Shown: positions 26,132 through 35,807 of the stretch, in pieces
Layout of the letters: each line of letters starts with the position of its first letter
Numbering within the stretch: position 1 is the first letter of the stretch
NCBI GenBank assembly: GCA_003963075.1
Contig: RXJV01000035.1
Location: forward strand, 40,176-104,175
Source: Burkholderiales bacterium
GTDB lineage: Bacteria > Pseudomonadota > Gammaproteobacteria > Burkholderiales > Burkholderiaceae_C
Length of the DNA stretch: 64,000 bases
Reading direction: 5' to 3'
Notes under the pieces: model-generated
What the model was told of the DNA's origin: nothing
Databases searched by the model: none
Seen by the model: the letters and a program-made list of their open reading frames with translations, nothing else
Translations under genes and position numbers: made by a program

Positions 26132-26145
26132 TTGGGTCTCCTGAT

Positions 26146-28137
26146 TCAGAACTGGTAGCGGGCGGTGAAATAGAGCTCGTTCTCCTTCCAGGCCGAGCCG
26201 ATGGGGCCGGCGCGGAAACGGCCGAGCGGTTCGAGGCCGCCGAGGCCGCGCGAGTAGGCGGTCATCGGGTCCGCGTCGCCAAAGGGCGCCGTGAATGGCG
26301 GCCAGGGGTTGCAGGAGCGGCAGTCGTCGAACTTCCAGCGCTCGTCGTCGCTGCGCGTCTTGAAGTTGCCGCCGAAGCTCAGCTTGAGCTTGTTGCTGAC
26401 CAGCCAGTCGAGCTGGGGCGACATCACGAGGGCACGGGCGCGCACGTCGTAGGCCGTGATCAGCTGCGGGCTGACGCGGTCGCCCGCGAGGAAGGCCTTG
26501 ATCAGCAGGGTGCCGATGACGTTGTCCTTCCAGTCCGGCATGCCGACCGTGCCGAAGGGGCCTTGCTGCCGTTCGTGGTCGAAGATGTGCTGGTAGAACA
26601 GCTGCGCCGAGATCAGCGTCGTGCGGTTGGGGTTGATGAAGGGGATGAAGGTGGGCCGGTCGATGCCGATCACCGAGCGCCAGACCTTGTTCTTCGAGTA
26701 CAGCTCGGGCCGCGCCGTGTTGGCGAATTCCTCGCCCTGGGTCAGCGCGCCCTCGACGCGCACGGCCGCATTGGCCGCCTCCCACTGCAGGTCCACCGAA
26801 CCACCGATCATGTTGACGCGCGGATAGGCGACGTCGAAGGCAATGAGGAAGGGGCAGTGGCCGGTGCCATCGTTGCAGGGCTGGCCGGTGAAGACGTTCT
26901 GGGCCGCCTTGCCGCCGTGCAGAGACGGCAACTGCGAGCGGTAGCTCAGCGCGTTCAGCGAGAAGGACAGGCCGCCCTGGGTCACGCCCTCGTACTTGAC
27001 GCCGACCTGGGTGTTCTGCAGGTTCCACTTCGGCAAGTCCACGCTGCGGATGCCGATCTGGCCCGGCCCGAAGTCGGTGGACAGCAGCACACCGGGGCCG
27101 ACGTTGGCGAAGTTGGACACCGTGCCGCCGTTGTCCCACAGGTTCTTCATGCCGCGGAAGAAGCAGCCGGCGTCCAGGATGGTGTTGGCCGTGCCGCACT
27201 GGCCCAGGTTGTTGGGCCGGAACTTGTCAACATTCCAGATCAGCTGCAGGTTGCGGTCCTGCATGCTGTCACTGGAACCCATGCGCCACTCGGCCTGGGC
27301 GATCCACATCGGGATGCGGATGTCCTGCAGCTCGTCGTAGATGTTGTTGCGTGAGTAGTCGACCGGGTTGATGACGTCGAGCACGCGGAACAGGTCGGTT
27401 CGGCCCCAGACGACCTGCTGGCGGCCCAGCTTTAGGAACAGCTGCTGGCCGGCGTCCAGGTCGACGGACCGGGTCACATAGAGCTCGCGCAGCGCGTCGG
27501 CGCGGTTGTTGAACTCGGGCGTCTCCAGCTGGCTGCGGGTCTTGTTGCCATAGCCGCCGAAGTCCACGCAGCCGCGGCTGTCGACGTCGCAGGGACGCAC
27601 CGGAACGGCGAGCTCGACGCCGCCGTTCTGCGTCGAATGCCAGCGGTCGCCCAGCAGCCGCAGGCCGTCGTTGGGGTTGTAGTTGGGCGCTGCCGGGTTG
27701 GTCGAATTGAAGCCGAAGGTATTGGTCGTCAGACCCAGGCCGGCGACGACGGCCCGGTTCACCGCGCCGCCGCCGTGCGGCAGCGGCGGCGGCCCGCCGG
27801 TGGACTGCAGCAGCACGCCGCCGCCGGCGCGATTGCCGTACTGGTCGTCATTGAGGCGGTAGACGCCGTCGTAGCTGCCACGCAGGATGGCGTGCAAGGC
27901 CCAGCCGTCACCCAGCTTCTTGTCGGCCTCGACCTGCAGCGTGTTGCGGAACTTGGACAGGCCGACGCTCTGGCCGGTCGCGTCCTTGCCGCGCACGCGG
28001 GTGTCGTTCTCGTAATAGATGTCGACCTTCCAGGGGTCGGCGGCCGGCTCGGCCTGCTGTGCCTGCGCGGCACCCGCCATGCAGGCGAGCAGGGCCAGTC
28101 CCAGCGGCCAGCGCCGCCTCGGGGTTGAGCAACTCAT
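26146..28137 (-). CDS. DUF1302 family outer-membrane protein
   Basis: This 663-residue protein has a signal peptide (PLGLALLACMAGAAQAQQ) and long amphipathic beta strands; it ends in ARYQF, a C-terminal Phe typical of outer-membrane barrels. DUF1302 proteins are predicted barrels. Two Cys-containing loops are visible (CDVDSRGCVDFGGYGN and DDCRSCNPWPPF). It lies 14 bp upstream of the DUF1329 gene and 45 bp downstream of the RND gene. It probably forms the outer-membrane channel of the same transport system. Confidence 0.9.
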   Translation of the reverse strand: MSCSTPRRRWPLGLALLACMAGAAQAQQAEPAADPWKVDIYYENDTRVRGKDATGQSVGLSKFRNTLQVEADKKLGDGWALHAILRGSYDGVYRLNDDQYGNRAGGGVLLQSTGGPPPLPHGGGAVNRAVVAGLGLTTNTFGFNSTNPAAPNYNPNDGLRLLGDRWHSTQNGGVELAVPVRPCDVDSRGCVDFGGYGNKTRSQLETPEFNNRADALRELYVTRSVDLDAGQQLFLKLGRQQVVWGRTDLFRVLDVINPVDYSRNNIYDELQDIRIPMWIAQAEWRMGSSDSMQDRNLQLIWNVDKFRPNNLGQCGTANTILDAGCFFRGMKNLWDNGGTVSNFANVGPGVLLSTDFGPGQIGIRSVDLPKWNLQNTQVGVKYEGVTQGGLSFSLNALSYRSQLPSLHGGKAAQNVFTGQPCNDGTGHCPFLIAFDVAYPRVNMIGGSVDLQWEAANAAVRVEGALTQGEEFANTARPELYSKNKVWRSVIGIDRPTFIPFINPNRTTLISAQLFYQHIFDHERQQGPFGTVGMPDWKDNVIGTLLIKAFLAGDRVSPQLITAYDVRARALVMSPQLDWLVSNKLKLSFGGNFKTRSDDERWKFDDCRSCNPWPPFTAPFGDADPMTAYSRGLGGLEPLGRFRAGPIGSAWKENELYFTARYQF

Positions 28138-28182
28138 GGGATGTCTCCTCTTGGGGTGGATGGTCTTGGCGCCCTTGTCGAC

Positions 28183-30618
28183 CTAGGCGCTCACTGCTGC
28201 GCGGGCCTCGGTATGAGGCGTCGCCTTGCTGGTGTCGTCGTCGCTGTCCTCGGCGGTATCCAGCGCGCCGGCGACGACGAAACGGGGCTTGAACACGACG
28301 CACCAGGCCGGCACGATCAGGATGGCGGCGATGGCGTTCACGATCAGCATGAAGGACAGCAGCGCCGCGGCATCGGACTGGAAGCGCAGGTCGCTGAGGA
28401 AGACCCACAGCACCACGCCCGCGGTCAACGTCAGCGCCGTGAAGCTGACGGCGTAGCCGGTCGTGCTGACGGCGTTGATGGCAGCCTGGCGCACGTCGCG
28501 CACATGCGGCATCTCCTCGCGGATGCGGTCCATGAAATAGACCGCGTAGTCGATGCCCACGCCGACGCCGATCATGATGACGGGCACGGTGTTGACGCTG
28601 ATGCTGATGCCCTTCCAGCCCATGTAGGCATAGGACAGCACGGTGGCGAACAGCATCGGCAGCACCATCAGCCAGCCGGCGTGCACGGACTGGTAATAGG
28701 CCATCACGACGACGAAGGCCAGCACCATGACCAGCGGCACGAGCAGCAGGTGGTCGGTGTGCAAGGCCTCGTTGGCTGCCGCCGTCACGCCGATGATGCC
28801 GCCGCCTGGCTCGAAGCTCAGGCCCGGCACGCCGGCCGTCACGCGCGCGGCGGCGTCCTGGGCCAGGGCCAGCGCGCGGTTGATGGTCTCGGCCTGTCGA
28901 TCCTTGTAATAGAACACCAGGTCGGCCTCGTTCTCGTCGGCGTTGACGAATTCCTTCAGCGCGCCGGGGATGGGGCTGGACGCGAGGTAGGCGAACATCA
29001 GGCCGCCGACCTCGTCGGCCGAATCGGGGAGCTGGGCCCAGCGCGGGTCGTCGTTGTGCGTCAGTCGGTTGACGACGCGCACGACGGTGGGCAGCGCCTT
29101 GGTGCCACCCAGGTTAGGGTCGGCCAGCATCTCGGCCTGGAAGGCCTCGATGGCACGCAGCACCTCCGGCCGCTTGATGCCGCCCTTGTCCTCGGTGCGG
29201 GCGACGATGTGCAGTTCCTCCGAGCCAGGGAAGAGGCGGTTGATAGCCTCGGTCGACTGGTTGTAGGCGTGGTCGCGGTGCAGGATGGGCGAGCCCGGCT
29301 CGGTTTCGCCGGTCTTCACGCGAGCCGCCAGTTGCCCACCGGCCAGCATCAGCAGGCCGGCGACGAGCAGGATGACCGTCGCACCACGCACCGTGCCGCC
29401 ACTGCGGGCCATAGCCGCGCCGAGGAAGGCGCGCACGGCCTGGTTCTTGTTCTCGGTGGCCCGGGGCTCGGGCAGCACGGTCAGGGCCAGCGGCACCATG
29501 AAGTGCACGGTGAAGATGACCGAGAAGGCCCAGAAGCCCGCCGAGATGCCCAGCTTCCAGTTGAAGGGTGCGGCGCCGAGGATCATCACGCCGATGCCGA
29601 TGGCGTCCACCGCGATGGCCAGCGAGCCGGGCCGGAACAGTGCCTCCAGCGCATTGCGCGCCGCGCGCTTGCCACTGTGCGTGATCGCCAGTTCCTCGTA
29701 GTAACGCGCCACCAGCTGCACGCCGTGCGACATCGCCCGCGCCGCGATCAGGAAGGGGATGGGCATGGACAGGGGCTCCAGGTTGAAGCCCAGCCAGGAC
29801 ATGAAGCCCAGCCCCCAGATCGACGACAGCGCGATGCCCAGCAGCGGCAGGAAGACACCGTAGAAACGCCGGAAATAGGCGATCAGCAACGCTGCCAGCA
29901 GGGCCAGCGTGTAGAACAGGATGGCGACGATCTGGTTCAGGTAGGTGTACACATACCCGGTCAGCACCGGGTTGCCGGTGAGGTGGACCTTGTGGCCCGG
30001 CGTCGCCAACTCGGACTTCAGGGCCTGCAGCGCGGCGAAGGTCTTGGCGTAGTCGATCTCGCCCTCGTTGAGCTGGGCCTTGATGAGGGCCGCCTTCAGG
30101 TCGGGCGAGACGAGCAGGCCATAGACCTGCGGGTTGGCCATCACCTTCTGACGCAGTGCGTCGAGCTCTTCGGCCGTGTGATGCGGGCGCTGCGGGTCGT
30201 AGTAGGGCTCGGACGCGAAGCTGCCCTCGGCCGTCAGGTGCACATGACGGGCGGTGCGGTGCGTCAGGCTGCCGACCAGGTTGTGGTTGACGCCGGGCAA
30301 GCTGTCGACGCCCTGGGTGGCGCGCTGGATCAGCGCCAATGTCGCGTCGTTGAAGACCGTGCCCTGCTCGACCTCGACCGCCATCACGATCTGATTCGCG
30401 CCGCCGAAGTTCTCCTTGATGCGGTTGTAGGTCTGGATGTAGGGGTGCTTCTGCGGCAACAGGTCGCTGAAGTCGGTGTAGATGCGCAGGCCCGGCAGCC
30501 GGGTCGCGAAGGCGAGCGTGACGGCCAGGATCAGCCCCAGCACGATCTTCGGGTTGGCGAAGATCCATTCCTCGGCGCGCACCAGCGCGCGCAGCAGTTG
30601 GCGGGCGGCGGCTTTCAT
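28183..30618 (-). CDS. MMPL/RND-family transporter
   Basis: This 811-residue inner-membrane protein has two repeats of six transmembrane segments, each preceded by a large periplasmic loop: after the first helix (ANPKIVLGLILAVTLAFATR) and after the seventh (GATVILLVAGLLMLAGG). The MMPL domains include LIAARAMSHGVQLVARYYEE and IGVGVGIDYAVYFMDRIREE, with Asp as the probable proton relay. It belongs to the HpnN/BstA-like subgroup that moves hydrophobic molecules between membranes. The ATG at 30618 overlaps the stop of the lipoprotein gene (ATGA). Direction of transport cannot be read from sequence. Confidence 0.93.
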   Translation of the reverse strand: MKAAARQLLRALVRAEEWIFANPKIVLGLILAVTLAFATRLPGLRIYTDFSDLLPQKHPYIQTYNRIKENFGGANQIVMAVEVEQGTVFNDATLALIQRATQGVDSLPGVNHNLVGSLTHRTARHVHLTAEGSFASEPYYDPQRPHHTAEELDALRQKVMANPQVYGLLVSPDLKAALIKAQLNEGEIDYAKTFAALQALKSELATPGHKVHLTGNPVLTGYVYTYLNQIVAILFYTLALLAALLIAYFRRFYGVFLPLLGIALSSIWGLGFMSWLGFNLEPLSMPIPFLIAARAMSHGVQLVARYYEELAITHSGKRAARNALEALFRPGSLAIAVDAIGIGVMILGAAPFNWKLGISAGFWAFSVIFTVHFMVPLALTVLPEPRATENKNQAVRAFLGAAMARSGGTVRGATVILLVAGLLMLAGGQLAARVKTGETEPGSPILHRDHAYNQSTEAINRLFPGSEELHIVARTEDKGGIKRPEVLRAIEAFQAEMLADPNLGGTKALPTVVRVVNRLTHNDDPRWAQLPDSADEVGGLMFAYLASSPIPGALKEFVNADENEADLVFYYKDRQAETINRALALAQDAAARVTAGVPGLSFEPGGGIIGVTAAANEALHTDHLLLVPLVMVLAFVVVMAYYQSVHAGWLMVLPMLFATVLSYAYMGWKGISISVNTVPVIMIGVGVGIDYAVYFMDRIREEMPHVRDVRQAAINAVSTTGYAVSFTALTLTAGVVLWVFLSDLRFQSDAAALLSFMLIVNAIAAILIVPAWCVVFKPRFVVAGALDTAEDSDDDTSKATPHTEARAAVSA

Positions 30619-31619
30619 CGCGCCTCCTTGGTGTCGTTGGGGGCCTGCGCGACCTGGGTCGACAGGTGGATGACGTTCAGCGCGCCGGCTGCGCCGGCAA
30701 CCAGCATGGAGCGCGCGTCGAGGGCGACGCCGGCAGACAGGTAGGCCGGGATGGCCTGCCCATGCTCGAAAGCCTGCCACTGCTCGCCCTGCAGCCTGAC
30801 CATGCGGCCGCCAGCGCCCAGACCGTAGAGCTCATCGGCGACGCGCAGCAGCCCGTACATCGGCACGCCGGACGGGTTAGCCTGGCTCGTCCACGTGCGG
30901 CCGCCATCGCGGGTGCGCTTGATGACGCCTGCGATGCCGGAGACCCAGCCGTTGACGGGGTCCGTGAACAGCGCCGCGTAGGGGTAAAAGTCGCCCTCGA
31001 TCTTGGGCTGGGGCTGCCAGCTGGCGCCACCGTCGGCGCTGGTCAGCACGGCGCCGAATTCGCCAGTGATGACGGCGCGCCTGTCGTCGATGAACTGCAC
31101 GGTGGTCAGGATGGCGTCGTCGCCGAGGTCGCGGGCCTGCCACGAGGCGCCCTGGTCGGCGCTCCACAGGATGCTGGTGCGGGCACCGACGGCCCACAGC
31201 CGGTTGCGTGGGTCGCAGGTCAGCGCCAGCAGGTCGCTGCGGGTCGGCACCGGGCGCATCGCCCACTCGCCGCCCGCGGCGGGCTGCACCCAGACCTTCT
31301 TGTAGAAGTCCAGCGCCGCGAAGCTGCCGTCCGGGCAGGCCGCCACCGCCAGCACCGACGAGGGCTGGGCCAGCGCTTGCCGCGCCCAGTGCGCGCCGCC
31401 GTCGGTCGAGGTCAAGATGACGCCGCCGGCCGCACCGGCGACGACGCGGCTGCCATGGCTGGCCAGCGCCTGGAAGGTGTCGTAGCGCTGCACGGGCTTG
31501 CCTCGTTCGGCCTGCACGCCGGCCCAGTCGGGCGCCGGCACGCAGCCGCTCAGCAGCGTCAATGAGGCGCCCAGCCACGCGATGCGCGCGGCCCATGTCC
31601 TCGTCGGTCTCGGTTCCAT
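30615..31619 (-). CDS. YCF48/BNR-repeat lipoprotein
   Basis: This 334-residue protein starts with a lipoprotein signal (ASLTLLSGCVPAPDW; the lipobox LLSGC gives a lipidated Cys). The mature part is a seven-bladed propeller of YCF48/BNR-type repeats with recurrent S-x-D-x-G-x-x-W boxes (STDGGAHW, SADQGASW, SADGGASW, TRDGGRTW). GAGGGG precedes the ATG at 31619. It is the first gene of the envelope operon and lies about 110 bp downstream of a sigma-54 promoter. It may be a periplasmic partner of the RND protein. Confidence 0.88.
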   Translation of the reverse strand: MEPRPTRTWAARIAWLGASLTLLSGCVPAPDWAGVQAERGKPVQRYDTFQALASHGSRVVAGAAGGVILTSTDGGAHWARQALAQPSSVLAVAACPDGSFAALDFYKKVWVQPAAGGEWAMRPVPTRSDLLALTCDPRNRLWAVGARTSILWSADQGASWQARDLGDDAILTTVQFIDDRRAVITGEFGAVLTSADGGASWQPQPKIEGDFYPYAALFTDPVNGWVSGIAGVIKRTRDGGRTWTSQANPSGVPMYGLLRVADELYGLGAGGRMVRLQGEQWQAFEHGQAIPAYLSAGVALDARSMLVAGAAGALNVIHLSTQVAQAPNDTKEAR

Positions 31620-31731
31620 CGTTGTCCCCTCTTCGCAGGCGCGGCAGGGCCGGCCCGTGGTGGCGTCTGGCGCCACGTTTGTCGATTTCGTCAATCCGCG
31701 GGCGCTGCCTTCAGCGTCCACCAGGAAAGGG

Positions 31732-31861
31732 GCAAAGCCCATGCCAGCACCGCCAAGTGCTTGATTCGTATCGACCAGGCCGCGCGGCCCGCGCCGCCCT
31801 CCGGGGACTCCCGCATACCGACCTGAGCATTTGCTGCACTGCCACTTGATCAAATGCTCAA
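31732..31861 (-). promoter_or_regulatory. Sigma-54 promoter with two DmpR-like sites and an IHF site (envelope operon)
   Basis: On the minus strand the -24/-12 element reads TGGCAT-N5-TTGC (31746-31732). An IHF consensus (AATCAAGCACTTG on the minus strand, 31766-31754) lies 8 bp further up. Two DmpR/XylR-like upstream sites follow at 31823-31838 (CTGAGCATTTGCTGCA) and 31846-31861 (TTGATCAAATGCTCAA, nearly perfect). All spacings equal those in front of dmpK. Together they predict phenol-dependent transcription by DmpR and sigma-54. Confidence 0.8.
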
Positions 31862-31886
31862 TTCCGGCGACGGAGCGGCTGCCGAA

Positions 31887-31930
31887 AAGCAGCAGGCCCG
31901 CCGGCTGCGCGAAGCAGCGGGCGGGCCTGC
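31887..31930 (-). terminator. Rho-independent terminator of the dmp operon
   Basis: A long hairpin begins 19 bp after the dmpI stop. The outer stem is a perfect 11 bp (31892-31902 with 31920-31930, GCAGGCCCGCC/GGCGGGCCTGC), then a G-G mismatch, an inner 5-bp stem (GCTGC/GCAGC) and a GCGAA loop. On the minus strand it is followed by TGCTTTTCGG, a short T-run. It separates the phenol operon from the promoter of the envelope operon. Confidence 0.8.
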
Positions 31931-31948
31931 GGGACGAGGCTGGGCGGG

Positions 31949-32140
31949 TTAGCGGCCGAGATCCAGGGCGCTAACGCCGGCGATGCCCCAGTTCTCCTTG
32001 GGCACCTCGGTGATCCAGACGCGCACGTTCTCCTTGGGCGCACCGACCGCCTCGGTCAGTGCTTGCGTGACCTTCTCGATCACGGCACGTTTCTGCTCGA
32101 TCGTGCGACCTTCGATCATGTAGATCTGGGCAAAAGGCAT
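31949..32140 (-). CDS. dmpI: 4-oxalocrotonate tautomerase
   Basis: This 63-residue subunit starts MPFAQIYMIEGRTIEQKRAV; Pro-1 after Met removal is the catalytic base. The conserved Arg residues (R12 in EGR and R40 in VRVWI, by sequence position) are present. It isomerises 2-hydroxymuconate to 2-oxo-3-hexenedioate in the dehydrogenase branch of catechol meta-cleavage. It is the last gene of the dmp operon, just before a strong terminator. Confidence 0.95.
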   Translation of the reverse strand: MPFAQIYMIEGRTIEQKRAVIEKVTQALTEAVGAPKENVRVWITEVPKENWGIAGVSALDLGR

Positions 32141-32166
32141 GGGAGTCTCCGGTGGGTTCGGGCGCT

Positions 32167-33207
32167 TCAGGCGGCCACCTTCTGGGTGACAACGGCACGC
32201 GTGCGCGCCAGCGTCATCGCCGTGTCCTCGATCATGTCCTCCTGGCCGCCGACCATGCCGCGCCGGCCCATCTCCACGAGGATGTCGCGCGCCGGCACGC
32301 CGTACTTCTGCTCGGCGCGCTTGGCGAACAGCAGGAAGCTGCCGTAGACGCCGGCATAGCCCAGCGTCAACGCGTCGCGGTCGATGCGGATCGGGAAGTC
32401 CATGATGGGCACGACGAGGTCCTCGGCCACGTCCTGGATCTTGAACACGTCCACGCCAGTCTCTATGCCCATCAGGTCGCAGACCGCCACCAGCACCTCC
32501 ATCGGCGTGTTGCCCGCGCCGGCGCCCAGGCCCGCCGCCGCCGCGTCGATGCGGTTGGCGCCGGCCTCGATGGCGGCGATGGAGTTGGCCACGCCCATGG
32601 CGAGGTTGTGGTGGCCGTGGAATCCCAGCTCGGTCTCCGGCTTGAGCGCTGCGCGCACGGCGCCCACGCGGGCCTTGACCGTGTCGGGCAGAAGATGGCC
32701 GGCTGAGTCGGTCACATAGATGCAGTTGGCGCCATAGCTCTCCATCAGCTTGGCCTGCCTGACCAGGCCCTCGGGGCTGTTCATGTGCGCCATCATCAGG
32801 AAGCCGACCGTGTCCATGTCCATCTTGCGGGCCATGGTGATGTGCTGCTCGGAGACATCGGCCTCGGTGCAGTGCGTGGCCACGCGGATGGTGTGCACGC
32901 CCAGCTCATGGGCCATCTTCAGGTGGTCGACGGTGCCGATGCCGGGCAGCAGCAGGGCCGAGACCTTGGCCTGCTTCATCAGCGGGATGACGGCGCTCAG
33001 GTACTCCTCGTCGGTGTGGGCCGGGAAGCCGTAATTGACGCTGCTGCCGCCCAGGCCGTCGCCATGCGTGACCTCGATCAGCGGGATGCCGGCGGCGTCC
33101 AGCCCGCAAGCGATGGTTTCCATCTGCACCAGGCTCATCAGATGGCGCTTAGGGTGCATGCCGTCGCGCAGCGTCATGTCGTGCAGGGTGATTTTCTTGC
33201 TGCTCAT
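32167..33207 (-). CDS. dmpG: 4-hydroxy-2-oxovalerate aldolase
   Basis: This 346-residue class II aldolase of the HMG-CoA-lyase-like TIM-barrel family splits 4-hydroxy-2-oxovalerate to pyruvate and acetaldehyde. The N-terminal [15 protein letters not shown] contains the metal-site Asp and catalytic Arg-Asp. [15 protein letters not shown] contains the two metal His. The C-terminal communication domain pairs with DmpF, which receives acetaldehyde through an internal channel. It lies 11 bp downstream of dmpF, consistent with complex formation. Confidence 0.96.
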   Translation of the reverse strand: MSSKKITLHDMTLRDGMHPKRHLMSLVQMETIACGLDAAGIPLIEVTHGDGLGGSSVNYGFPAHTDEEYLSAVIPLMKQAKVSALLLPGIGTVDHLKMAHELGVHTIRVATHCTEADVSEQHITMARKMDMDTVGFLMMAHMNSPEGLVRQAKLMESYGANCIYVTDSAGHLLPDTVKARVGAVRAALKPETELGFHGHHNLAMGVANSIAAIEAGANRIDAAAAGLGAGAGNTPMEVLVAVCDLMGIETGVDVFKIQDVAEDLVVPIMDFPIRIDRDALTLGYAGVYGSFLLFAKRAEQKYGVPARDILVEMGRRGMVGGQEDMIEDTAMTLARTRAVVTQKVAA

Positions 33208-33218
33208 GGGGTTCTCCT

Positions 33219-34133
33219 TCAGGCGGCCACGGCTTCAAGCGTCAGCTTGCCAGCCAGCATTTCCTCGGCAAACATTTCGGCGGTGCGCGCGGCGGCGGCG
33301 GTCATGATGTCCAGGTTGCCGGCGTACTTGGGCAGGTAGTCGCCCAGGCCCTCGACCTCCATGAAGACCGAGACGCGCTGGCCGTCGAACACCGGGCCGT
33401 TGACCAGTTGGTAGCCAGGCACGTATTTCTGCACTTCCTTGATCATGGCGTGGATGGACGCCGTGATGGCCGCGCGATCGGGCTCGCCCTCGACCAGGCA
33501 GTGCACGGTGTCGCGCATGATCAGCGGCGGCTCGGCCGGGTTGATGATGATGATGGCCTTGCCCTTCCTGGCGCCGCCGACCTTCTCCACGGCACCGGCC
33601 GTGGTGCGGGTGAATTCGTCGATGTTCTTGCGCGTGCCCGGGCCCACCGACTTGGAGGAGACGGTGGCGACGATCTCGCCATAAGCCACCGGCTGTACGC
33701 GCGAGACTGCCGCGACCATCGGAATGGTCGCCTGGCCACCGCAGGTGACCATGTTGACGTTCATCTCGCGCTTGCCGACATGCTCCCTGAGATTGACGGG
33801 TGGCACGCAGTAGGGGCCGATGGCCGCCGGCGTGAGGTCGATCATGAGCGCACCGCAGGCGTTGACCTTGCGCGAGTTCTCGGCGTGCACATAGGCCGAG
33901 GTGGCGTCGAAGACGATCTGGATGCCGTCGGCCTGCATGTGCGGGATCAGGCCGTCGACGCCCTCGGCGGTGGTCTTCAGGCCCAGCTCGCGGGCCTTCT
34001 TCAGGCCGTCGCTCTCGGGGTCGATGCCGACCATCCAGACCGGCTCCAGCACGGCGCTGCGGCGCAGCTTGGCGAGCAGATCGGTGCCGATATTGCCCGG
34101 CCCTATCAGCGCGCACTTGATTTTCTTGCTCAT
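33219..34133 (-). CDS. dmpF: Acetaldehyde dehydrogenase (acylating)
   Basis: This 304-residue enzyme converts acetaldehyde, CoA and NAD to acetyl-CoA. The N-terminal NAD site is [18 protein letters not shown]. The catalytic Cys lies in [17 protein letters not shown]. The ATG at 34133 is selected because the Rossmann fold starts there and GGAGC lies upstream; the longer frame adds only unrelated residues. It works as a channelled complex with DmpG encoded next to it. Confidence 0.96.
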   Translation of the reverse strand: MSKKIKCALIGPGNIGTDLLAKLRRSAVLEPVWMVGIDPESDGLKKARELGLKTTAEGVDGLIPHMQADGIQIVFDATSAYVHAENSRKVNACGALMIDLTPAAIGPYCVPPVNLREHVGKREMNVNMVTCGGQATIPMVAAVSRVQPVAYGEIVATVSSKSVGPGTRKNIDEFTRTTAGAVEKVGGARKGKAIIIINPAEPPLIMRDTVHCLVEGEPDRAAITASIHAMIKEVQKYVPGYQLVNGPVFDGQRVSVFMEVEGLGDYLPKYAGNLDIMTAAAARTAEMFAEEMLAGKLTLEAVAA

Positions 34134-34161
34134 CAGGTTTGCTCCATGAAGTTGAAATCGA

Positions 34162-35007
34162 TCAGGCGCTGGCGCCATCGCCTTCGGCGAGGAAGTCAGC
34201 CACCAGGCGGTTGAAGCGCGCGGTGTGCTCGATCTGCGTCCAGTGGCCGCAGTGGCCGAACACGTGCAGCTGGCTGTTCGGGATCCAGTCGGCCAGCGTC
34301 AGCGAGGTACTCAGCGGAATGACGCGGTCCTCGCGGCCATGCAGCACCAGCGTCTCCTGCGGCAGTGCGCGGATCGCGGCCTCGGGGCTGGCCATGGCGT
34401 CCACCCAGCGCTGGCGCGGCGCCGGGAACATGGCGCTGAACGCCTCCTGGTAGCCCGGCTGGATGCTGGCCTCGTAGCGCAGCTGGGCCAGTTCGTCGTT
34501 GACGCGCGAGCGGTCGTGGGCGAACAGGTCCAGCAGGCCGCGCATGGTGGCAATCGAGGGCTGGTAGCCCCAGACGGCGTCCAGGCCCGGCGTGATGGCG
34601 AAGGGCACGCCGACGCTGCCCATCAGCACCAGGCGGCGCACGCGCTGCGGCGCGCGGATCGTCAAGGCCAGGGCCAGCGCGCCACCGAATGAGTTGCCGA
34701 CCAGGTCGACCTGGGGCAGGTCGAGCGCGTCGAGCAGGTCCAGCGCCTGCTGCACCCAGCCGTCCATCGTGTAGCGGATGCCGGCCGGTCGCTCGGTGTC
34801 GCCGAAGCCGACCAGGTCGGGCGCCAGCACGCGCCGCTGCTGCGACAGCACGGGCAGGGACAGCCGCCAGTTGGCCCAGGCGCTCACGCCGGGGCCGGAG
34901 CCGTGCAGCATCAGCAGCGGCGGCTGGCCGGGCCGGCTCGTGCCGTGGTCGTGGTACTGGGTCTGGAAGGCGCCGGTGGCGATGCGGTGTGTGGTGCTCA
35001 TGGTCAT
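34162..35007 (-). CDS. dmpD: 2-hydroxymuconate semialdehyde hydrolase
   Basis: This alpha/beta-hydrolase of about 281 residues cleaves 2-hydroxymuconic semialdehyde to formate and 2-oxopent-4-enoate, the hydrolytic branch. The nucleophile elbow is [11 protein letters not shown] (Ser), the Asp lies in [12 protein letters not shown] and the His in [12 protein letters not shown]. The oxyanion loop [16 protein letters not shown] is typical of meta-cleavage hydrolases. ATG codons at 35007 and 35001 are both possible, next to the dmpH stop at 35009. In this operon dmpD follows dmpH rather than dmpC. Confidence 0.93.
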   Translation of the reverse strand: MTMSTTHRIATGAFQTQYHDHGTSRPGQPPLLMLHGSGPGVSAWANWRLSLPVLSQQRRVLAPDLVGFGDTERPAGIRYTMDGWVQQALDLLDALDLPQVDLVGNSFGGALALALTIRAPQRVRRLVLMGSVGVPFAITPGLDAVWGYQPSIATMRGLLDLFAHDRSRVNDELAQLRYEASIQPGYQEAFSAMFPAPRQRWVDAMASPEAAIRALPQETLVLHGREDRVIPLSTSLTLADWIPNSQLHVFGHCGHWTQIEHTARFNRLVADFLAEGDGASA

Positions 35008-35008
35008 C

Positions 35009-35797
35009 TCACACAAAGCGCATCGCGACGCTGCCCAGGTCCTGGAAGCGCACCGCCACCTGGTCGCCGGCCTGCACGGCGATGGCCTCGGTGACGCCGC
35101 CGGTCATGATGAAGCTGCCGGCCGGGATCTCCTGGCCGCGTGCGCCCAGGTGGTTGGCCAGCATGGCCACCGCGGCCGCCGGGTGTCCCAGCACCGCGGC
35201 GCCCGCGGCCATGGCGACGATGCGGCCGTTCTTCTCCATCACGACGCCCAAGGTGCGCAGGTCCAGCTCCTCGACGTTGCGCGGCCGGCCGCCGACGACG
35301 AAGCGGGCCGCCGAGGTGTTGTCGGCGATCACGCTCTTGAGGTCGAACTTGAAGTCGCGGTAGCGGCTGTCGATGATCTCGACGCCGGGCACGACGAAGT
35401 CGATGGCCGCCATCACGGCGCCCACATGGCAGCCGGGGCCGCGCAGCGGCGCCTTGGTGACGATGCAGATCTCGGCCTCCACCTTGGGGTGGATGAGCCG
35501 GGCGGTGTCGATGTCGCTGCCTTCGGCGCAGCTCATGTAGTCGCTGACGAAGCCGAAGCAGGGCACCTCGACGCCCATCTGCTTCATCTTGGCGCGCGAG
35601 GTCAGGCCGCACTTCAGGCCCACGGTCTTGTGGCCGCGTGCCTCCTTGCGGGCGCGGATGGCGTCCTGGATGGCGTAGGCGTCGTCCCAGCTCATGGCCG
35701 GGTATTCGTCGGTGATCTTGGTGATGTCGTGTGCGTTCAGCTCGGCCGATTCAACGTGCTCGGCGAGCTGGGCGATGGTGTTTGCGTCAAGTGCCAT
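35009..35797 (-). CDS. dmpH: 4-oxalocrotonate (2-oxo-3-hexenedioate) decarboxylase
   Basis: This 262-residue enzyme decarboxylates 2-oxo-3-hexenedioate to 2-oxopent-4-enoate in the dehydrogenase branch. It is a paralogue of DmpE in the hydratase/decarboxylase family; metal-site residues lie in HPKVEAEICIV and VPGVEIIDSRYRDF. The ATG at 35797 follows GAGGAG, whereas the frame upstream overlaps dmpE without homology. DmpH normally forms a complex with the hydratase DmpE, whose gene lies 10 bp upstream. Confidence 0.94.
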   Translation of the reverse strand: MALDANTIAQLAEHVESAELNAHDITKITDEYPAMSWDDAYAIQDAIRARKEARGHKTVGLKCGLTSRAKMKQMGVEVPCFGFVSDYMSCAEGSDIDTARLIHPKVEAEICIVTKAPLRGPGCHVGAVMAAIDFVVPGVEIIDSRYRDFKFDLKSVIADNTSAARFVVGGRPRNVEELDLRTLGVVMEKNGRIVAMAAGAAVLGHPAAAVAMLANHLGARGQEIPAGSFIMTGGVTEAIAVQAGDQVAVRFQDLGSVAMRFV

Positions 35798-35807
35798 GTC
35801 GGGCTCC

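Noticed and set aside
28141..30744. An 867-codon plus-strand frame opposite the MMPL transporter
   Set aside because: The composition (His/Gln/Gly/Val-rich) is that of an antisense shadow; the minus-strand RND protein has all expected motifs.
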